A stretch of 64,000 nt of DNA from CAIOZA01 sp964464375 (GCA_964464375.1 CAYXFU010000011.1:1-64000), one strand, 5' to 3'; positions 27,220 through 37,468 are shown, numbered from the stretch's first letter. Numbers and translations are program-made. Notes: a model not told the origin generated them from the sequence alone.

Positions 27220-27762
27220 ATGAAAAAATTAATTCACTCAGAAATTTTAGAGGAAAGGCTAACAAATGAACAAGCTAAATCCGTGGAAAGACTTCCTGTG
27301 TATGTTATGATGTCGAATATTCGTAGTCTTTATAATGTTGGTTCTATGTTCAGAACTTGTGATGCTGCATTGGTGAGTGAATTAATTCTTTGTGGATTTA
27401 CACCTCATCCACCGAGGGCGGAAATCGAAAAAACGGCATTGGGTGCTGTCGATACTGTACCATGGAAGTATTTTAAAAAGGAAGTTGATGCAATAGAGTA
27501 TTTGAAACAAAAAAAAGTTAAAATCTTTGCCCTGGAAATAACGGATAAAAAGCGAAGCTATTCGTCCTTAGTACTTGATGACTATCCGCTTTGTTTAGTT
27601 TTGGGAAATGAATTGACAGGTATTGACGATGAACTTCTTGAATTGTGTGATGAAGCAATTGAGATTGAAATGCATGGGGTTAAACATTCTCTTAACGTGA
27701 GTGTTGCGGGAGGTATTGCCATATTCGAGGCAATCAGGAAGTGGAAAGAAATTTCAAAATAA
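27220..27762 (+). CDS. SpoU/TrmH-family RNA methyltransferase
   Basis: A 180-residue SPOUT-fold enzyme expected to transfer methyl from S-adenosylmethionine to a ribose 2'-OH in tRNA or rRNA. The three SpoU motifs are present: NIRSLYNVGSMFRTCD near 33, LVLGNELTGIDDE near 126 and IEMHGVKHSLNVSVAGGIAIFE near 148-169. It has no N-terminal RNA-binding extension, as in short TrmH-type proteins. The exact target cannot be told. The next gene starts 13 bases after its stop and is likely co-transcribed. Confidence 0.88.
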   Translation: MKKLIHSEILEERLTNEQAKSVERLPVYVMMSNIRSLYNVGSMFRTCDAALVSELILCGFTPHPPRAEIEKTALGAVDTVPWKYFKKEVDAIEYLKQKKVKIFALEITDKKRSYSSLVLDDYPLCLVLGNELTGIDDELLELCDEAIEIEMHGVKHSLNVSVAGGIAIFEAIRKWKEISK

Positions 27763-27775
27763 AAGAAAGAGAATT

Positions 27776-28558
27776 ATGAATGTTAATATAGCAGTTCCCA
27801 ATAATCCTGTATTCAGTAAGTTATACTCGAATACTGAATTTATAAATAATTACGATAAAATTTCGATTTTTGATGTTAATGAACCTGAGATTTTCACTCT
27901 TTTATATGGAGAGAGAGTTGACCTTGCCTTGATGACACCTCTTACTTATGCTCAGGGTATCAGAAAGTCTGATTTTAGAATAATACCGGGACCGGCACTT
28001 TCTGTGGAAGGATTTGGCGGATTAGCCTCAATATTTTTCCAGAAGGGATTGCAATCAATAGATAGCTGTGTCAGTCCAACTCCGGATGATTATTTGATTC
28101 AAATGGGCAGAATTCTTCTATCGGAAAAGTTTGATATTATTGTGAACCTCCTGAAGAAGAAGAGCAGTATTGATAATTTGTTAAATGAGTTCAATAGTGT
28201 CATTGCCTGGAATGATATGGAACCTAAGCTCGATGCACTAGATATTACTGAGGAATGGTTCGATAGTTTTGAAGCACCAATGCCATTGTGCTTCTGGGTT
28301 TGTAAGGCAGACTCTTTTCCAAAAGATATTGAAGACATAGTGAAGAATTTGGCAATCTCTGGATTACCTGACGAAGAGGAAATAATCTTTACTAATAACT
28401 CCGAAGACATGACAGAAGATTATATACCAAGAATTGGTAAATATATCTGGAGTTGGGGATCAGATTCTGAAAGTATTCTTGAACAGACTTTACAATTGAT
28501 CTATTTCCATCAACTTGTGGAAGATATTGCAGCAGTAAAGATATTAAACAGAGATTGA
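27776..28558 (+). CDS. MqnA/MqnD-family protein (menaquinone via futalosine)
   Basis: The frame opens at 27701 inside the methyltransferase, but the ATG at 27776 follows AAAGAAAGAG and gives a clean 260-residue protein. It has the periplasmic-binding-like fold of MqnA chorismate dehydratase: an opening with PNNPVFSKL, YGERVDLALMTPLTYAQG near 44-60, a Gly-rich FGGLASIFF strand, RILLSEKFD, AWNDMEPKLDALDITEEWF and PMPLCFWVCKA. The spacing of these words follows MqnA, though the sequence is divergent. If correct, the cell makes menaquinone by the futalosine route. The 3' end overlaps the convergent HD gene by 15 bases. Confidence 0.65.
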   Translation: MNVNIAVPNNPVFSKLYSNTEFINNYDKISIFDVNEPEIFTLLYGERVDLALMTPLTYAQGIRKSDFRIIPGPALSVEGFGGLASIFFQKGLQSIDSCVSPTPDDYLIQMGRILLSEKFDIIVNLLKKKSSIDNLLNEFNSVIAWNDMEPKLDALDITEEWFDSFEAPMPLCFWVCKADSFPKDIEDIVKNLAISGLPDEEEIIFTNNSEDMTEDYIPRIGKYIWSWGSDSESILEQTLQLIYFHQLVEDIAAVKILNRD

Positions 28559-29761
28559 TTCAAATTTATTAATAATCGAACTTACATCCACAGAACCAAG
28601 CTTTTTGTTAATATACTTAGTCTTTATATTTTCTAATGCAGAAGCTAGATCTTCAGCTTTGATGCCAAGTTTCAAAGATGACCAAGCCTCAAGATAAGCC
28701 GCTAGCTGGTCAGCGGCTCTAATCAATTGTCCATCGATCGGATTATATTTATCATCGTTGTATTTCTCATTCATTTCGTCTGTCGATTCAGCCCTGCAAA
28801 TGATTCCGTCTTCATTCAAGTATTTATTATTAAATTCATCTCTGGTGAAGTATTTTATTTCGTCACGCCAAGAGGGCTCGATAAGCGGAAGAATTTCTTT
28901 GTCAGCTAAATCTGCTTCTATATCTTGAATTAAATTCTTGAATTCTTCGGAGGACATTTTAACCGGTGAAATTATGTCGCGAGTTACAGCTTCGGGCAGG
29001 TCATGGAATAATCCGCCAAAAAAATTGTTGTAGATTCGTTTAGAGCCGGCATTATTATCTCTTGCAAAGAAATAAGCAACACAAGCTACAAATAGTGAAT
29101 GTCCAAGAACTGAAGTTTTTGGCAGTCTGGGAGTTTGTGACCATCTGGTCTGAAATCTCAATTGTCCGCAAAGATCTATAAAATCAGACACCGGACGTCG
29201 GGTAATCAACTTCCTCATTCCAACTAAATCTAGTTTTGAATCAATCATACCAAGCAAATCCAATTCAATCTGGTTGATCTGATACCCTTCGGGATTTGCC
29301 TGTTTGATTATCTTGAGAAACTCCCAGTAGCTGGAATAAATATGTGATGCTTCGAGAATTCTCATACTAAACGGATCCAGAGAAGATTCATCGTTCAAGA
29401 AGGAATGAAATTCCTTTTTTATAGTTTCATCTTCAAACTTTGATTCGATACTTTTATAAACCCATTCGTTCAATTTGTCAAAAGTTTCTTTAAAATCAAT
29501 TTTCAGCTTATAAAAAATAGGGGATTTGATGTCGGAAATAATTATTCTTCTTAGCAACTCAAATATACCACCTTTAATAATATCATCCCAGTTTACCTTT
29601 TTTCCATTTTGTTCTTCATATTTCCCCAGAATATATGCAATGAACATTTTGTGGGCATGCTTATCCATTTCAATTAATTCAACTGTTCTAATCTTATCGT
29701 TCCAACGCTGAACAGTAAATCCTTTGAATAATTCCTTTACGATATTAATATTTGTAATCAT
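28544..29761 (-). CDS. HD-domain phosphohydrolase-like protein
   Basis: A 405-residue cytosolic protein. The HD metal site is at about 221-255: LGHSLFVACVAYFFA supplies the first His and GLFHDLPEAVTRDI the His-Asp pair, with a later D in the C-terminal third (IRAADQLAAYLEAW). The order resembles YfbR-type HD hydrolases that act on nucleotides, but the 220-residue N-terminal part is not recognised. It is downstream of, and 12 bases from, the ion transporter gene on the same strand, and overlaps the MqnA-like gene's end by 15 bases. Confidence 0.7.
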   Translation of the reverse strand: MITNINIVKELFKGFTVQRWNDKIRTVELIEMDKHAHKMFIAYILGKYEEQNGKKVNWDDIIKGGIFELLRRIIISDIKSPIFYKLKIDFKETFDKLNEWVYKSIESKFEDETIKKEFHSFLNDESSLDPFSMRILEASHIYSSYWEFLKIIKQANPEGYQINQIELDLLGMIDSKLDLVGMRKLITRRPVSDFIDLCGQLRFQTRWSQTPRLPKTSVLGHSLFVACVAYFFARDNNAGSKRIYNNFFGGLFHDLPEAVTRDIISPVKMSSEEFKNLIQDIEADLADKEILPLIEPSWRDEIKYFTRDEFNNKYLNEDGIICRAESTDEMNEKYNDDKYNPIDGQLIRAADQLAAYLEAWSSLKLGIKAEDLASALENIKTKYINKKLGSVDVSSIINKFESISV

Positions 29762-29773
29762 AATATTCCAGAA

Positions 29774-31069
29774 TTAAATAAATAAAAGTTGAACTAAAAT
29801 ATAGATTGGAAGTAAGATTATCAAAGAAAACTTGAAGATATATTCAAAAAAATGCGGCATTTTAACTCCATTGTGTTCTGCCATCGCTTTTATCATGAAG
29901 TTTGGACCATTGCCAATGTAAGTCATTGAACCAAAGAATACTGAACCTAAACTTATAGCTTTCAAAAAAGATTCAGGGATTCCGGCTACCAGATTTCCGG
30001 TGAAGACTGCAGGATTGGCATCAACCATCCCTTTGGCAAGGGAGTGCATTGTTACTGCTGTCGGTGTGTTATCCAAAAAACTGCTTAGAAAACCAGAAAT
30101 ATAATAGAAAAATGATGGAGAATTCTTAGCTAAAGTTGCGGCATTGGATTCAAGGTAAAGGATACATGGAATCATAGTAATGAAAATCCCAAGGAAAAGA
30201 TAAGCAACTTCTTCGATAGGATGCCAGCCGAAATTATTTGATTTTCTGATCTTCTTTGAAGTGAATTTTAATGAAGAAATTATCATCAATACAATAATAA
30301 CATCACGAATAACAGATAAAATCTTTGAATCGATATTGAAATTTTGTGGTGTTAAAATGACCACTGCTAGTATAACAATTAAAAGCCATAAGAAGTTCAA
30401 TTTTCCTTCAACTTTAAAGTTCATAGCTTTAAAATTAGGATGATGAAGTTCTGATTCTTCCTTACGGAAATAATATCGATCAATAAAAAAGTAGATTGTT
30501 ATAAGCAGTCCATTTACAAAAAGCCATTCCGGAAATAATTTCAAAAACCAAAAGAAAGGTGCTCCTCTAAGGAATAACATAAATAATGGGGGGTCGCCAA
30601 CAGGGGTTAACAACCCGCCTGTATTGGCAACAATAGCGATTAAGAACAGAAATGTATGTGTTTTATATTTCCTATGGTTTAATATTTTTATCAAAGGGTG
30701 AACAATTAGCATTGCCGCTCCTGTTGTTCCTAAAAAAGAAGCAAGGACAGCACCTAAAACCAGGAATATAGTATTAGTTTCAGGGCGTGATGTAATATTG
30801 CTATCTAAGTGAATCCCACCAGAAATTACAAATAATGAACCTATTAATATTATAAAAGGTAAATAATCAAAAAGTAATGTATCAAACATTACATGCGTGT
30901 ATCCGGTTAAAAATGCCCATAAAATAACCGGTAAGGATAACGACACTGAAACTAATAGCTTATTTAGATTCTTGTGCCAGAAAAATTCAAGAACAAGGGG
31001 GAAGATAGCTATGGTTGCTAACATCAGCACAAAAGGCAATGTGAATATTAGATTAATTTGGTTAACCAT
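29774..31069 (-). CDS. inner-membrane transporter, NhaD/CitMHS-like
   Basis: A 431-residue protein with about 11 membrane segments. ILIGSLFVISGGIHL, TNTIFLVLGAVLASFLGTTGAAMLIVHPLI and NTGGLLTPVGDPPLF are typical of the ion-transporter superfamily (arsenical pump, NhaD, CitMHS), and a second internal copy appears as SGFLSSFLDNTPTAVT and GSVFFGSMTYIGNGPNFM. The closest family is the putative Na+/H+ antiporter or citrate-type transporter group of Bacteroidota. The driving ion and substrate are not evident. It is 12 bases ahead of the HD-domain gene. Confidence 0.78.
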   Translation of the reverse strand: MVNQINLIFTLPFVLMLATIAIFPLVLEFFWHKNLNKLLVSVSLSLPVILWAFLTGYTHVMFDTLLFDYLPFIILIGSLFVISGGIHLDSNITSRPETNTIFLVLGAVLASFLGTTGAAMLIVHPLIKILNHRKYKTHTFLFLIAIVANTGGLLTPVGDPPLFMLFLRGAPFFWFLKLFPEWLFVNGLLITIYFFIDRYYFRKEESELHHPNFKAMNFKVEGKLNFLWLLIVILAVVILTPQNFNIDSKILSVIRDVIIVLMIISSLKFTSKKIRKSNNFGWHPIEEVAYLFLGIFITMIPCILYLESNAATLAKNSPSFFYYISGFLSSFLDNTPTAVTMHSLAKGMVDANPAVFTGNLVAGIPESFLKAISLGSVFFGSMTYIGNGPNFMIKAMAEHNGVKMPHFFEYIFKFSLIILLPIYILVQLLFI

Positions 31070-31298
31070 TTGAGATTTAAATTTTTTAAAAAAACAAAAT
31101 AATGATTTTATTTCAATTTTAATTACTCAGAATAACAATTCAATGATTAGATTATTAATTTTAGGCAAGACTAATTTTCACAAAATATAATTATTTTGAT
31201 ACGTTTTATATCAAATAAATGATTTATAAGGCAATCTAACTAATTTAATCATTACTAATTATGATATTGACAATCATCATATATAATAAGGACTAATT

Positions 31299-31757
31299 AT
31301 GACAAAATCGTATATACTCTTTGCTATTGTATTTTCTTCAATTTTTGTGTTACTATCTTCTTGTGCATGTCCAAAAAAAGAGAACCAAATTATTCCTAAT
31401 GATTTTCATCTAAAATTCGGTGCCGGAGGAGGATTTACAGGGATTTGGTCTGGATATTTTATAAAGCAGGATGGAAAGGTGCTAAAGTGGGAAGGCAAAA
31501 TGGGTAATGAGAAATTTCAAGATTTCGGAAATCTTTCGAATGAAGCAATGGGTTATATCCTGAAAGAAATAAAAAGCAATAAGATCATGATGATTAATAT
31601 GCAAAACACCGGGAATATGACTATGTCAATTAATGTAACATTAGATAGCCTGGAAAACAATATTCTGTTTACCGAGGATTCTTCGAACGATACTTCAAAA
31701 GTACTTCAAAAGTTCTATCAAAATCTGGATAGTACAATTAAATCAATCAAAAAATAA
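31299..31757 (+). CDS. small lipoprotein of unknown function
   Basis: A 152-residue lipoprotein: MTKSYILFAIVFSSIFVLLSSC gives a signal with lipobox LSSC. AAGGA six bases before the ATG supports the start. The mature part begins with a Gly-rich FGAGGGFTGIWSGYF strand and reads as a small beta domain (KWEGKMGNEKFQDF) with a helix at the end. This resembles short DUF-type lipoproteins that carry a 'gsGGG~tG' opening, but I cannot name the family. It lies 26 bases before the M4 protease gene and is probably transcribed with it, so an accessory role is possible. Confidence 0.65.
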   Translation: MTKSYILFAIVFSSIFVLLSSCACPKKENQIIPNDFHLKFGAGGGFTGIWSGYFIKQDGKVLKWEGKMGNEKFQDFGNLSNEAMGYILKEIKSNKIMMINMQNTGNMTMSINVTLDSLENNILFTEDSSNDTSKVLQKFYQNLDSTIKSIKK

Positions 31758-31783
31758 TTATTAAATTTTATTATGAGGATGTT

Positions 31784-34700
31784 ATGAAATTTTCTACTAT
31801 AAATTTGGTTCTGACAAGGTTTTTGATCCCGATACTTATTTTAGGGATAATTACTTCAAATAGCTTTGCTGTATCTAAAAAGATAAATAAAGTAAATAAG
31901 GAACAGACAATTTCTATAAGCCCTGGCGATTTGAATGCTATGGCTATTAAGCTTAACAAATTCTATTCAGTCGCCAAAACAAATCAAATTATTAGTTCAC
32001 CTGATCTGTTATTGAACTCAAACAAGAATACCAATCAACCAGAAGCATTCTTAGGGGATCTTTATATTGAGAGTAAACATAATGTACCCTTCTTTATGAG
32101 TGGTGAAACTCTTGAGAAAAGTTCTTCCCTTTTTCTAAAACAGACTAATTCAGATAAAATGTTGAACTCCACAGACATTGCTATCTCTTATATTCAGGAT
32201 AAGAAGGAATTATTCAAACTAATCGATCCACTTAACGAATTGAAAATCAAAGAAACTGTTAGTGATATTGATGGAAATCATCATGTGAGGTTAAGTCAAT
32301 CATATAAAGGCTTGCCAATATGGAGCAAGGATATAACAGTGCATTATGATAAAGATAAAATTTACTTAATCAACGGCAGATATATTCCTACTCCTCAGAA
32401 TTTAGACATTAATAATTTCAAAATATCTTATGAAGTAGCTCTGAAGTCCGTCATGGATGATCTTAAGCCGATAACTTCATCAAATCTGAATTCTAATCTG
32501 TTCCCAAATTATACAGGACCAACCGCCAAAAAATATATTTGGTGCGATGATTCGGGTAAGCCTTATTTGGTTTGGTTTGTCGAAGTAAGACCTAATATTA
32601 TTGATGATTGGTATTATTTTATCGATGCTACTACTGGTTTGGTTTTGGAAAAATATAATAATACAAAACAAGACGGACCAACAACTGCAAATGCTAAAGA
32701 TCAGCTCAATCAATCAGTAGTTGTTAATTCTTATCTTGACAACGGAGCATATTACATGATAGACGCGTCAAGACCAATGTTTAATGGCAATATCAGCAAT
32801 CCTAAAGGTGTTATCATCACTTATGACAACAAAAATACTGATTTAACAAATACCTCGAATCCGGGACCAGTAAGCTCCAATAATAATCAGTGGAATGACG
32901 CTGTTTCAGTATCGGCACATGTAAACATGGGAAAGTCATATCAGTATTTCAAAGACAATCATTCCAGGAATTCAATCGATAATGCCGGTATGACAATCTT
33001 TGCAATTATCCATGTTACTGATAATAATCAATCTTTTGCAAATGCATTCTGGAATGGACAATTCCTTGTGTTTGGAGATGGTGGTGGCTTTTTCAAACCA
33101 TTAGCCGGAGCACTTGATATAGTTGGGCATGAATTGACGCATGGAGTTATTACATATAGTGGTGAACTGGAATATAAAAATCAGTCTGGTGCTTTGAATG
33201 AAGCAATTGCTGACTGGGGTGGTGTGATGGTTGATAAGCAAAACTGGCTTATTGGAGAAGATGCAGACATTAATGGATCAATTGTAAAGCATAGAGATAT
33301 GTCTAATCCTCATAATGGTGAACAAAAAGGTCAACAGAACTGGCAGCCTGCAAAAATGAGTGAATTTCAGACTATGCCTGTTACCCAAGATAATGGTGGT
33401 GTTCATGTTAATAGTGGTATAATTAACAAAGCCACATTTTTGATAGGAACAGCTATTGGCAAAGATAAACTGGAAAAGATTTATTACAATACATTATTCA
33501 AAAGATACCTAAGTACGCAGGCTCAATTTATTGATATGCGTCTTGCAACAGTCAAATCTGCAACTGATCTTTATGGATCTAACTCAAATGAAGTAAATGC
33601 TGTAAAGAAAGCTTTCGATGATGTTGAAATTTTTGATAATACCGGAACCAAACAAGATCCGGAAAGTGCTTCCAATCCAGGAGAGCAATGGGTTGCGATT
33701 GTTGCAGCACCACAGGATGAAAGTGATCATAGTCTTTATGTTGCAAAGGCTAAAATTATTAATCAGTCAGATATTAAACAATTAACAACTACTCAAGTAT
33801 ATTCAGGCTCCGGAAAAGCAATTACAATCACAGATGACGGGTCTGTCATCCTATTCGTTGATGCTAACAACTTCATTCGTGGTATCCTGCCTGATGGATC
33901 AAATGAAACTGTTATTAGTCAGACTGGTGAATGGAACTCAATTTCGATTTCACCTGATGGGAAAAAGCTTGCAGCTACTTCTAATCTACAGGAACCTAAA
34001 ATTTATTTATTTGATTTGGTAGCCAGTACAAGTAAAATTCTTGACTTATATGTACCTAGCTCGCAGACAACAGATGACATTAAGCCGCTTTATCCGGATG
34101 TTATCGATTTCAATTTAAGTGGAAATCTTCTTATTTATGATGTTGCTAATCGTGCAATCAAAACCAATGGTACATCTTATAATTATTGGGAGATGAACCT
34201 TTATGATCTGACCAGCAATATCATCAACAGAGTTGTTCCAACTCTTGGGGAAGGAATTAATATTGGGAATCCTTCATTTGCAAAAAACAATAAGTATGTT
34301 TTTACTTATGAGATGGATGATGCAGTCAATAATATGCATTATATCAGAGGGCATAATTTGTTTTCCGGTGATGACGATGTGATTGATAACTGGGATTACA
34401 GTACCAATGACTGGGGAGCGCCATGCTATTCAGTTGATGATAAATATATAGTTTATCAATACTATAACCCTAATGATTTTAATTACTATATTTATAATGT
34501 AACTTTATCTGCAAATAAATTAAAAGGGATTACCAGAACACAATATTTAGTCAACGCCAGACAACCAAGACCATTCGCTATAGGTAAACGACCTGTTGGT
34601 GTAGATGAAGCTGATATTTTAAATACACCAAGCCTTTCAGCTTATCCAAATCCAACCAACGATTTGGTGGAGATCAATTTCACTTTAGATAGATCTGCAG

Positions 34701-34885
34701 ATGTGAGCTTGAAAGTTATTAATTTATTTGGTTCGATTGTCAAAACATTGGTTAATAATAATTTCATGACAGAAGGAAATCATAATATTGAATTATCGAC
34801 AAAAGGATTATCATCTGGTACATATTTAATCATAATGAACTCCAATCAGCAGGTTCAAACCTTGAGAATAGTGGTGGTAAATTAA
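31784..34885 (+). CDS. thermolysin-family (M4) secreted metalloprotease with T9SS tail
   Basis: A 1033-residue protease. The order is a signal peptide (1-33), an FTP/PepSY-type inhibitory propeptide (about 70-270, with a basic patch before the mature part), the M4 catalytic domain (about 310-610), a TolB/WD40-like beta-propeller (about 630-920; ISISPDGKKLAATS and PSFAKNNKYVFTYE blades) and a T9SS type-A sorting domain (950-1033, AYPNPTNDLVEINF ... SSGTYLII). Zinc ligands are in VGHELTHGV near 448-452 and GALNEAIADW; the transition-state His is in NGGVHVNSGI. GAGG lies six bases before the ATG. It probably digests extracellular protein. The propeller is an unusual addition to M4 proteases. Confidence 0.9.
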   Translation: MKFSTINLVLTRFLIPILILGIITSNSFAVSKKINKVNKEQTISISPGDLNAMAIKLNKFYSVAKTNQIISSPDLLLNSNKNTNQPEAFLGDLYIESKHNVPFFMSGETLEKSSSLFLKQTNSDKMLNSTDIAISYIQDKKELFKLIDPLNELKIKETVSDIDGNHHVRLSQSYKGLPIWSKDITVHYDKDKIYLINGRYIPTPQNLDINNFKISYEVALKSVMDDLKPITSSNLNSNLFPNYTGPTAKKYIWCDDSGKPYLVWFVEVRPNIIDDWYYFIDATTGLVLEKYNNTKQDGPTTANAKDQLNQSVVVNSYLDNGAYYMIDASRPMFNGNISNPKGVIITYDNKNTDLTNTSNPGPVSSNNNQWNDAVSVSAHVNMGKSYQYFKDNHSRNSIDNAGMTIFAIIHVTDNNQSFANAFWNGQFLVFGDGGGFFKPLAGALDIVGHELTHGVITYSGELEYKNQSGALNEAIADWGGVMVDKQNWLIGEDADINGSIVKHRDMSNPHNGEQKGQQNWQPAKMSEFQTMPVTQDNGGVHVNSGIINKATFLIGTAIGKDKLEKIYYNTLFKRYLSTQAQFIDMRLATVKSATDLYGSNSNEVNAVKKAFDDVEIFDNTGTKQDPESASNPGEQWVAIVAAPQDESDHSLYVAKAKIINQSDIKQLTTTQVYSGSGKAITITDDGSVILFVDANNFIRGILPDGSNETVISQTGEWNSISISPDGKKLAATSNLQEPKIYLFDLVASTSKILDLYVPSSQTTDDIKPLYPDVIDFNLSGNLLIYDVANRAIKTNGTSYNYWEMNLYDLTSNIINRVVPTLGEGINIGNPSFAKNNKYVFTYEMDDAVNNMHYIRGHNLFSGDDDVIDNWDYSTNDWGAPCYSVDDKYIVYQYYNPNDFNYYIYNVTLSANKLKGITRTQYLVNARQPRPFAIGKRPVGVDEADILNTPSLSAYPNPTNDLVEINFTLDRSADVSLKVINLFGSIVKTLVNNNFMTEGNHNIELSTKGLSSGTYLIIMNSNQQVQTLRIVVVN

Positions 34886-34911
34886 CACTATTCCATTCTT
34901 CTTTTTCACAG

Positions 34912-34944
34912 GACTGCCCGGAATATTAGGGCAGTCTTTTTTTT
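34912..34944 (+). terminator. intrinsic terminator after the M4 protease
   Basis: GACTGCCC (34912-34919) and GGGCAGTC (34929-34936) form a perfect eight-base GC-rich stem with a nine-base loop, followed by eight T. It ends the lipoprotein-protease transcript 27 bases past the stop codon and separates it from purE. Confidence 0.92.
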
Positions 34945-34999
34945 GTGAAAAAAATATATTAATTTAGTTATCTTTTTTATTTACTGATTAAGAAGTAAT

Positions 35000-35512
35000 A
35001 TGGAAAAAAGCAGAGCGGTTGTCGGAATAATAATGGGAAGTGATTCGGATCTCCCAACAATGAAGCAGGCAGCAGATGTTTGCGAAGAATTTGGTATAGA
35101 TTATGAGTTGAGGGTTGTTTCGGCTCACAGAACTCCTGTTGATATGACAGAATATGGGCAAAACGCACATAAGCGAGGTATTAAAGTTATAATAGCCGGA
35201 GCAGGTGGTGCCGCACATTTACCGGGAATGGTAGCTTCGAATAGTCCATTACCTGTAATCGGAGTTCCAATACAATCCAAGTCTTTGAATGGATTGGATT
35301 CTCTTCTTTCAATCGTTCAGATGCCACCGGGAGTGCCTGTCGCAACTGTGGGAATAGGCGGAGGTAAGAATGCAGGTCTTCTTGCTGTAGAAATGTTAGC
35401 TATCAATGATGAGGATCTTTTTAAAAAATATCTTGAATTCAAAGAAAAAATAGCAAATGAATCAAGAGATAAAAATAATAATCCTGAATTTACAGAATTG
35501 AAGAACAATTGA
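35000..35512 (+). CDS. purE: N5-carboxyaminoimidazole ribonucleotide mutase PurE
   Basis: A 170-residue class I PurE that moves the carboxyl group of N5-CAIR to give CAIR in purine synthesis. Visible motifs are IIMGSDSDLPTMKQA at 10-24, ELRVVSAHRTP near 37 (catalytic His), IAGAGGAAHLPGMVA near 64-78 and GLDSLLSIVQMPPGVPVATV near 97-116. Length is typical. PurK is not adjacent. NadE follows 12 bases after the stop. Confidence 0.95.
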   Translation: MEKSRAVVGIIMGSDSDLPTMKQAADVCEEFGIDYELRVVSAHRTPVDMTEYGQNAHKRGIKVIIAGAGGAAHLPGMVASNSPLPVIGVPIQSKSLNGLDSLLSIVQMPPGVPVATVGIGGGKNAGLLAVEMLAINDEDLFKKYLEFKEKIANESRDKNNNPEFTELKNN

Positions 35513-35524
35513 AATATAATAAAT

Positions 35525-37468
35525 ATGCCAATCAATATAACAGATATGGGATTTATAAGAGTTGCTTCAGTCTCACCTGAGTTGAGAGTAGCTGATATAG
35601 AGTTTAATAATAAATTAATCAGTAATAGTATCCTAAAAGCAGAAAAAGCAAAGGTTAATATCGTTGTTTTTCCCGAATTGTGCATAACAGGTTACACTTG
35701 TGGCGATTTATTTTTTCAAAAGTTAATGCTAGATAAAGCCATTGAATCCGTTATTAATCTAGCAAATGCTCATTCAAAATCAAAGATTATTTCAATTGTT
35801 GGTGCTCCTGTTCAGATTTCAGATAAAATTTATAACTCAGCATTTATCCTTCAAAACGGAAAAATTCTTGGTATTGTGCCCAAAACCTATTTACCTAATA
35901 ATTGTGAATTTTATGAAGAACGTTGGTTTGCCTCATCTCTTAATTGTTCAGAGAATTTCGTTGAAATAAATGGTGAACTTATACCATTTGGTGCTGATTT
36001 ACTTTTTGCTCATAAAGAAACAGAAATGATTTTCGGTGTCGAAATTTGCGAAGATTTGTGGGCTGTTAATCCTCCAAGTTCTTCTATGTCGATTGGCGGT
36101 GCAAATATCATTTTCAATTTATCGGCTAGTGATGAGTATCTGGGTAAATATCAATATCGCAAGAATCTTGTCATTACACAGTCTGCAAGGTGTTTGTCGG
36201 GTTATGTTTATTCCTCCGCAGGCCCTAACGAATCGTCTTCTGATCTGGTTTATTCCGGTCATTGTATGATTGCTGAGAATGGTGTTTTGATGAAGGAAAG
36301 CGAAAGATTCCAGTTCGAATCACAGAGTATTATAGCCGATATCGATATAGAAAAACTCAAATATGAAAGGACAAAAAATACTAGTTTCAGAAAATCAGAT
36401 AGAGAAATTGATTATCGGTTAATTGAATGTGATATCTCTGAAGTAAAAGTTGCTGAGTTTCACAGACAAATTTCAAAAACTCCATTCATTCCATCCGATG
36501 AGTCAGGTCGAAGTGAAACATGTAAAGAAATTTTTAATATTCAGGAAACAGGATTAGCAAAAAGATTAAAGCACATTGATTGCAAGAATGTTGTAATTGG
36601 TATTTCAGGTGGGCTGGATTCAACTCTGGCATTACTAGTTTCGTTTAAAGCTTTTCAAAAACTTGGAATAGACTGTAATGGAATTCATGCGATAACTATG
36701 CCTGGTTTTGGAACTACACGAAATACAAAAGCAAATGCCCAAAAGCTTGTCGAGGCATTAAAATGCTCATTCCTTGAAATTGATATAAAACCGGCCGTCA
36801 ATCAACATTTCAAAGATATTAATCATGATAAAACTCTTTATGATATAACCTATGAAAATGCTCAAGCCAGAGAAAGAACTCAAATATTAATGGACTATGC
36901 TAATAAAGTGAACGGAATTGTTATTGGGACAGGTGACTTATCTGAAATGGCTTTAGGTTGGTCAACATATAATGGTGATCACATGTCTATGTATAGTGTT
37001 AATGCCGGAGTACCCAAAACTTTGATTAAATATATTATTGAATGGTGTGTTAAAACTGAAACTTTCGAAAAGTGTCATAAAGTTCTACAAGATATAATTT
37101 CTACACCAATCAGTCCTGAACTTTTACCACCCGGTAAGGGGGATTCGATAGCCCAAAAAACAGAAGACCAGATTGGTCCATATATTCTCCATGATTTTTT
37201 TCTATATCATTTCATAAGAAACTCTTATCCTCCAGCCAAGATACTGGCATTGGCAAACTATGCTTTTAAAGGAGATTATGATCACCAGTTCATTCTTAAA
37301 TTTCTCAGACTATTTTTTAAAAGATTTTTTGAGAATCAATTTAAAAGAAATTGTATTCCTGATACAATCAAGGTAGGTTCGGTGGCTCTTTCTCCAAGAG
37401 GTGACTGGAGAATGCCAAGCGATTCGCTAGCTAATTTATGGCTCAATGAATTAGATACTTTGAAATAA
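35525..37468 (+). CDS. nadE: glutamine-dependent NAD+ synthetase
   Basis: A 647-residue two-domain enzyme that uses glutamine nitrogen to turn deamido-NAD into NAD. The N-terminal nitrilase-type glutaminase domain has the Glu-Lys-Cys triad in FPELCITGYTCGDL near 50, PKTYLPN near 119 and EICEDLW near 172. The C-terminal synthetase domain has the ATP-loop VIGISGGLDSTLAL near 358-371 and GTGDLSEMALGWSTYNGDHMSMY near 468. The start at 35525 lacks a good ribosome binding site; the ATG seven codons later is an alternative. It is probably co-transcribed with purE. Confidence 0.93.
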   Translation: MPINITDMGFIRVASVSPELRVADIEFNNKLISNSILKAEKAKVNIVVFPELCITGYTCGDLFFQKLMLDKAIESVINLANAHSKSKIISIVGAPVQISDKIYNSAFILQNGKILGIVPKTYLPNNCEFYEERWFASSLNCSENFVEINGELIPFGADLLFAHKETEMIFGVEICEDLWAVNPPSSSMSIGGANIIFNLSASDEYLGKYQYRKNLVITQSARCLSGYVYSSAGPNESSSDLVYSGHCMIAENGVLMKESERFQFESQSIIADIDIEKLKYERTKNTSFRKSDREIDYRLIECDISEVKVAEFHRQISKTPFIPSDESGRSETCKEIFNIQETGLAKRLKHIDCKNVVIGISGGLDSTLALLVSFKAFQKLGIDCNGIHAITMPGFGTTRNTKANAQKLVEALKCSFLEIDIKPAVNQHFKDINHDKTLYDITYENAQARERTQILMDYANKVNGIVIGTGDLSEMALGWSTYNGDHMSMYSVNAGVPKTLIKYIIEWCVKTETFEKCHKVLQDIISTPISPELLPPGKGDSIAQKTEDQIGPYILHDFFLYHFIRNSYPPAKILALANYAFKGDYDHQFILKFLRLFFKRFFENQFKRNCIPDTIKVGSVALSPRGDWRMPSDSLANLWLNELDTLK

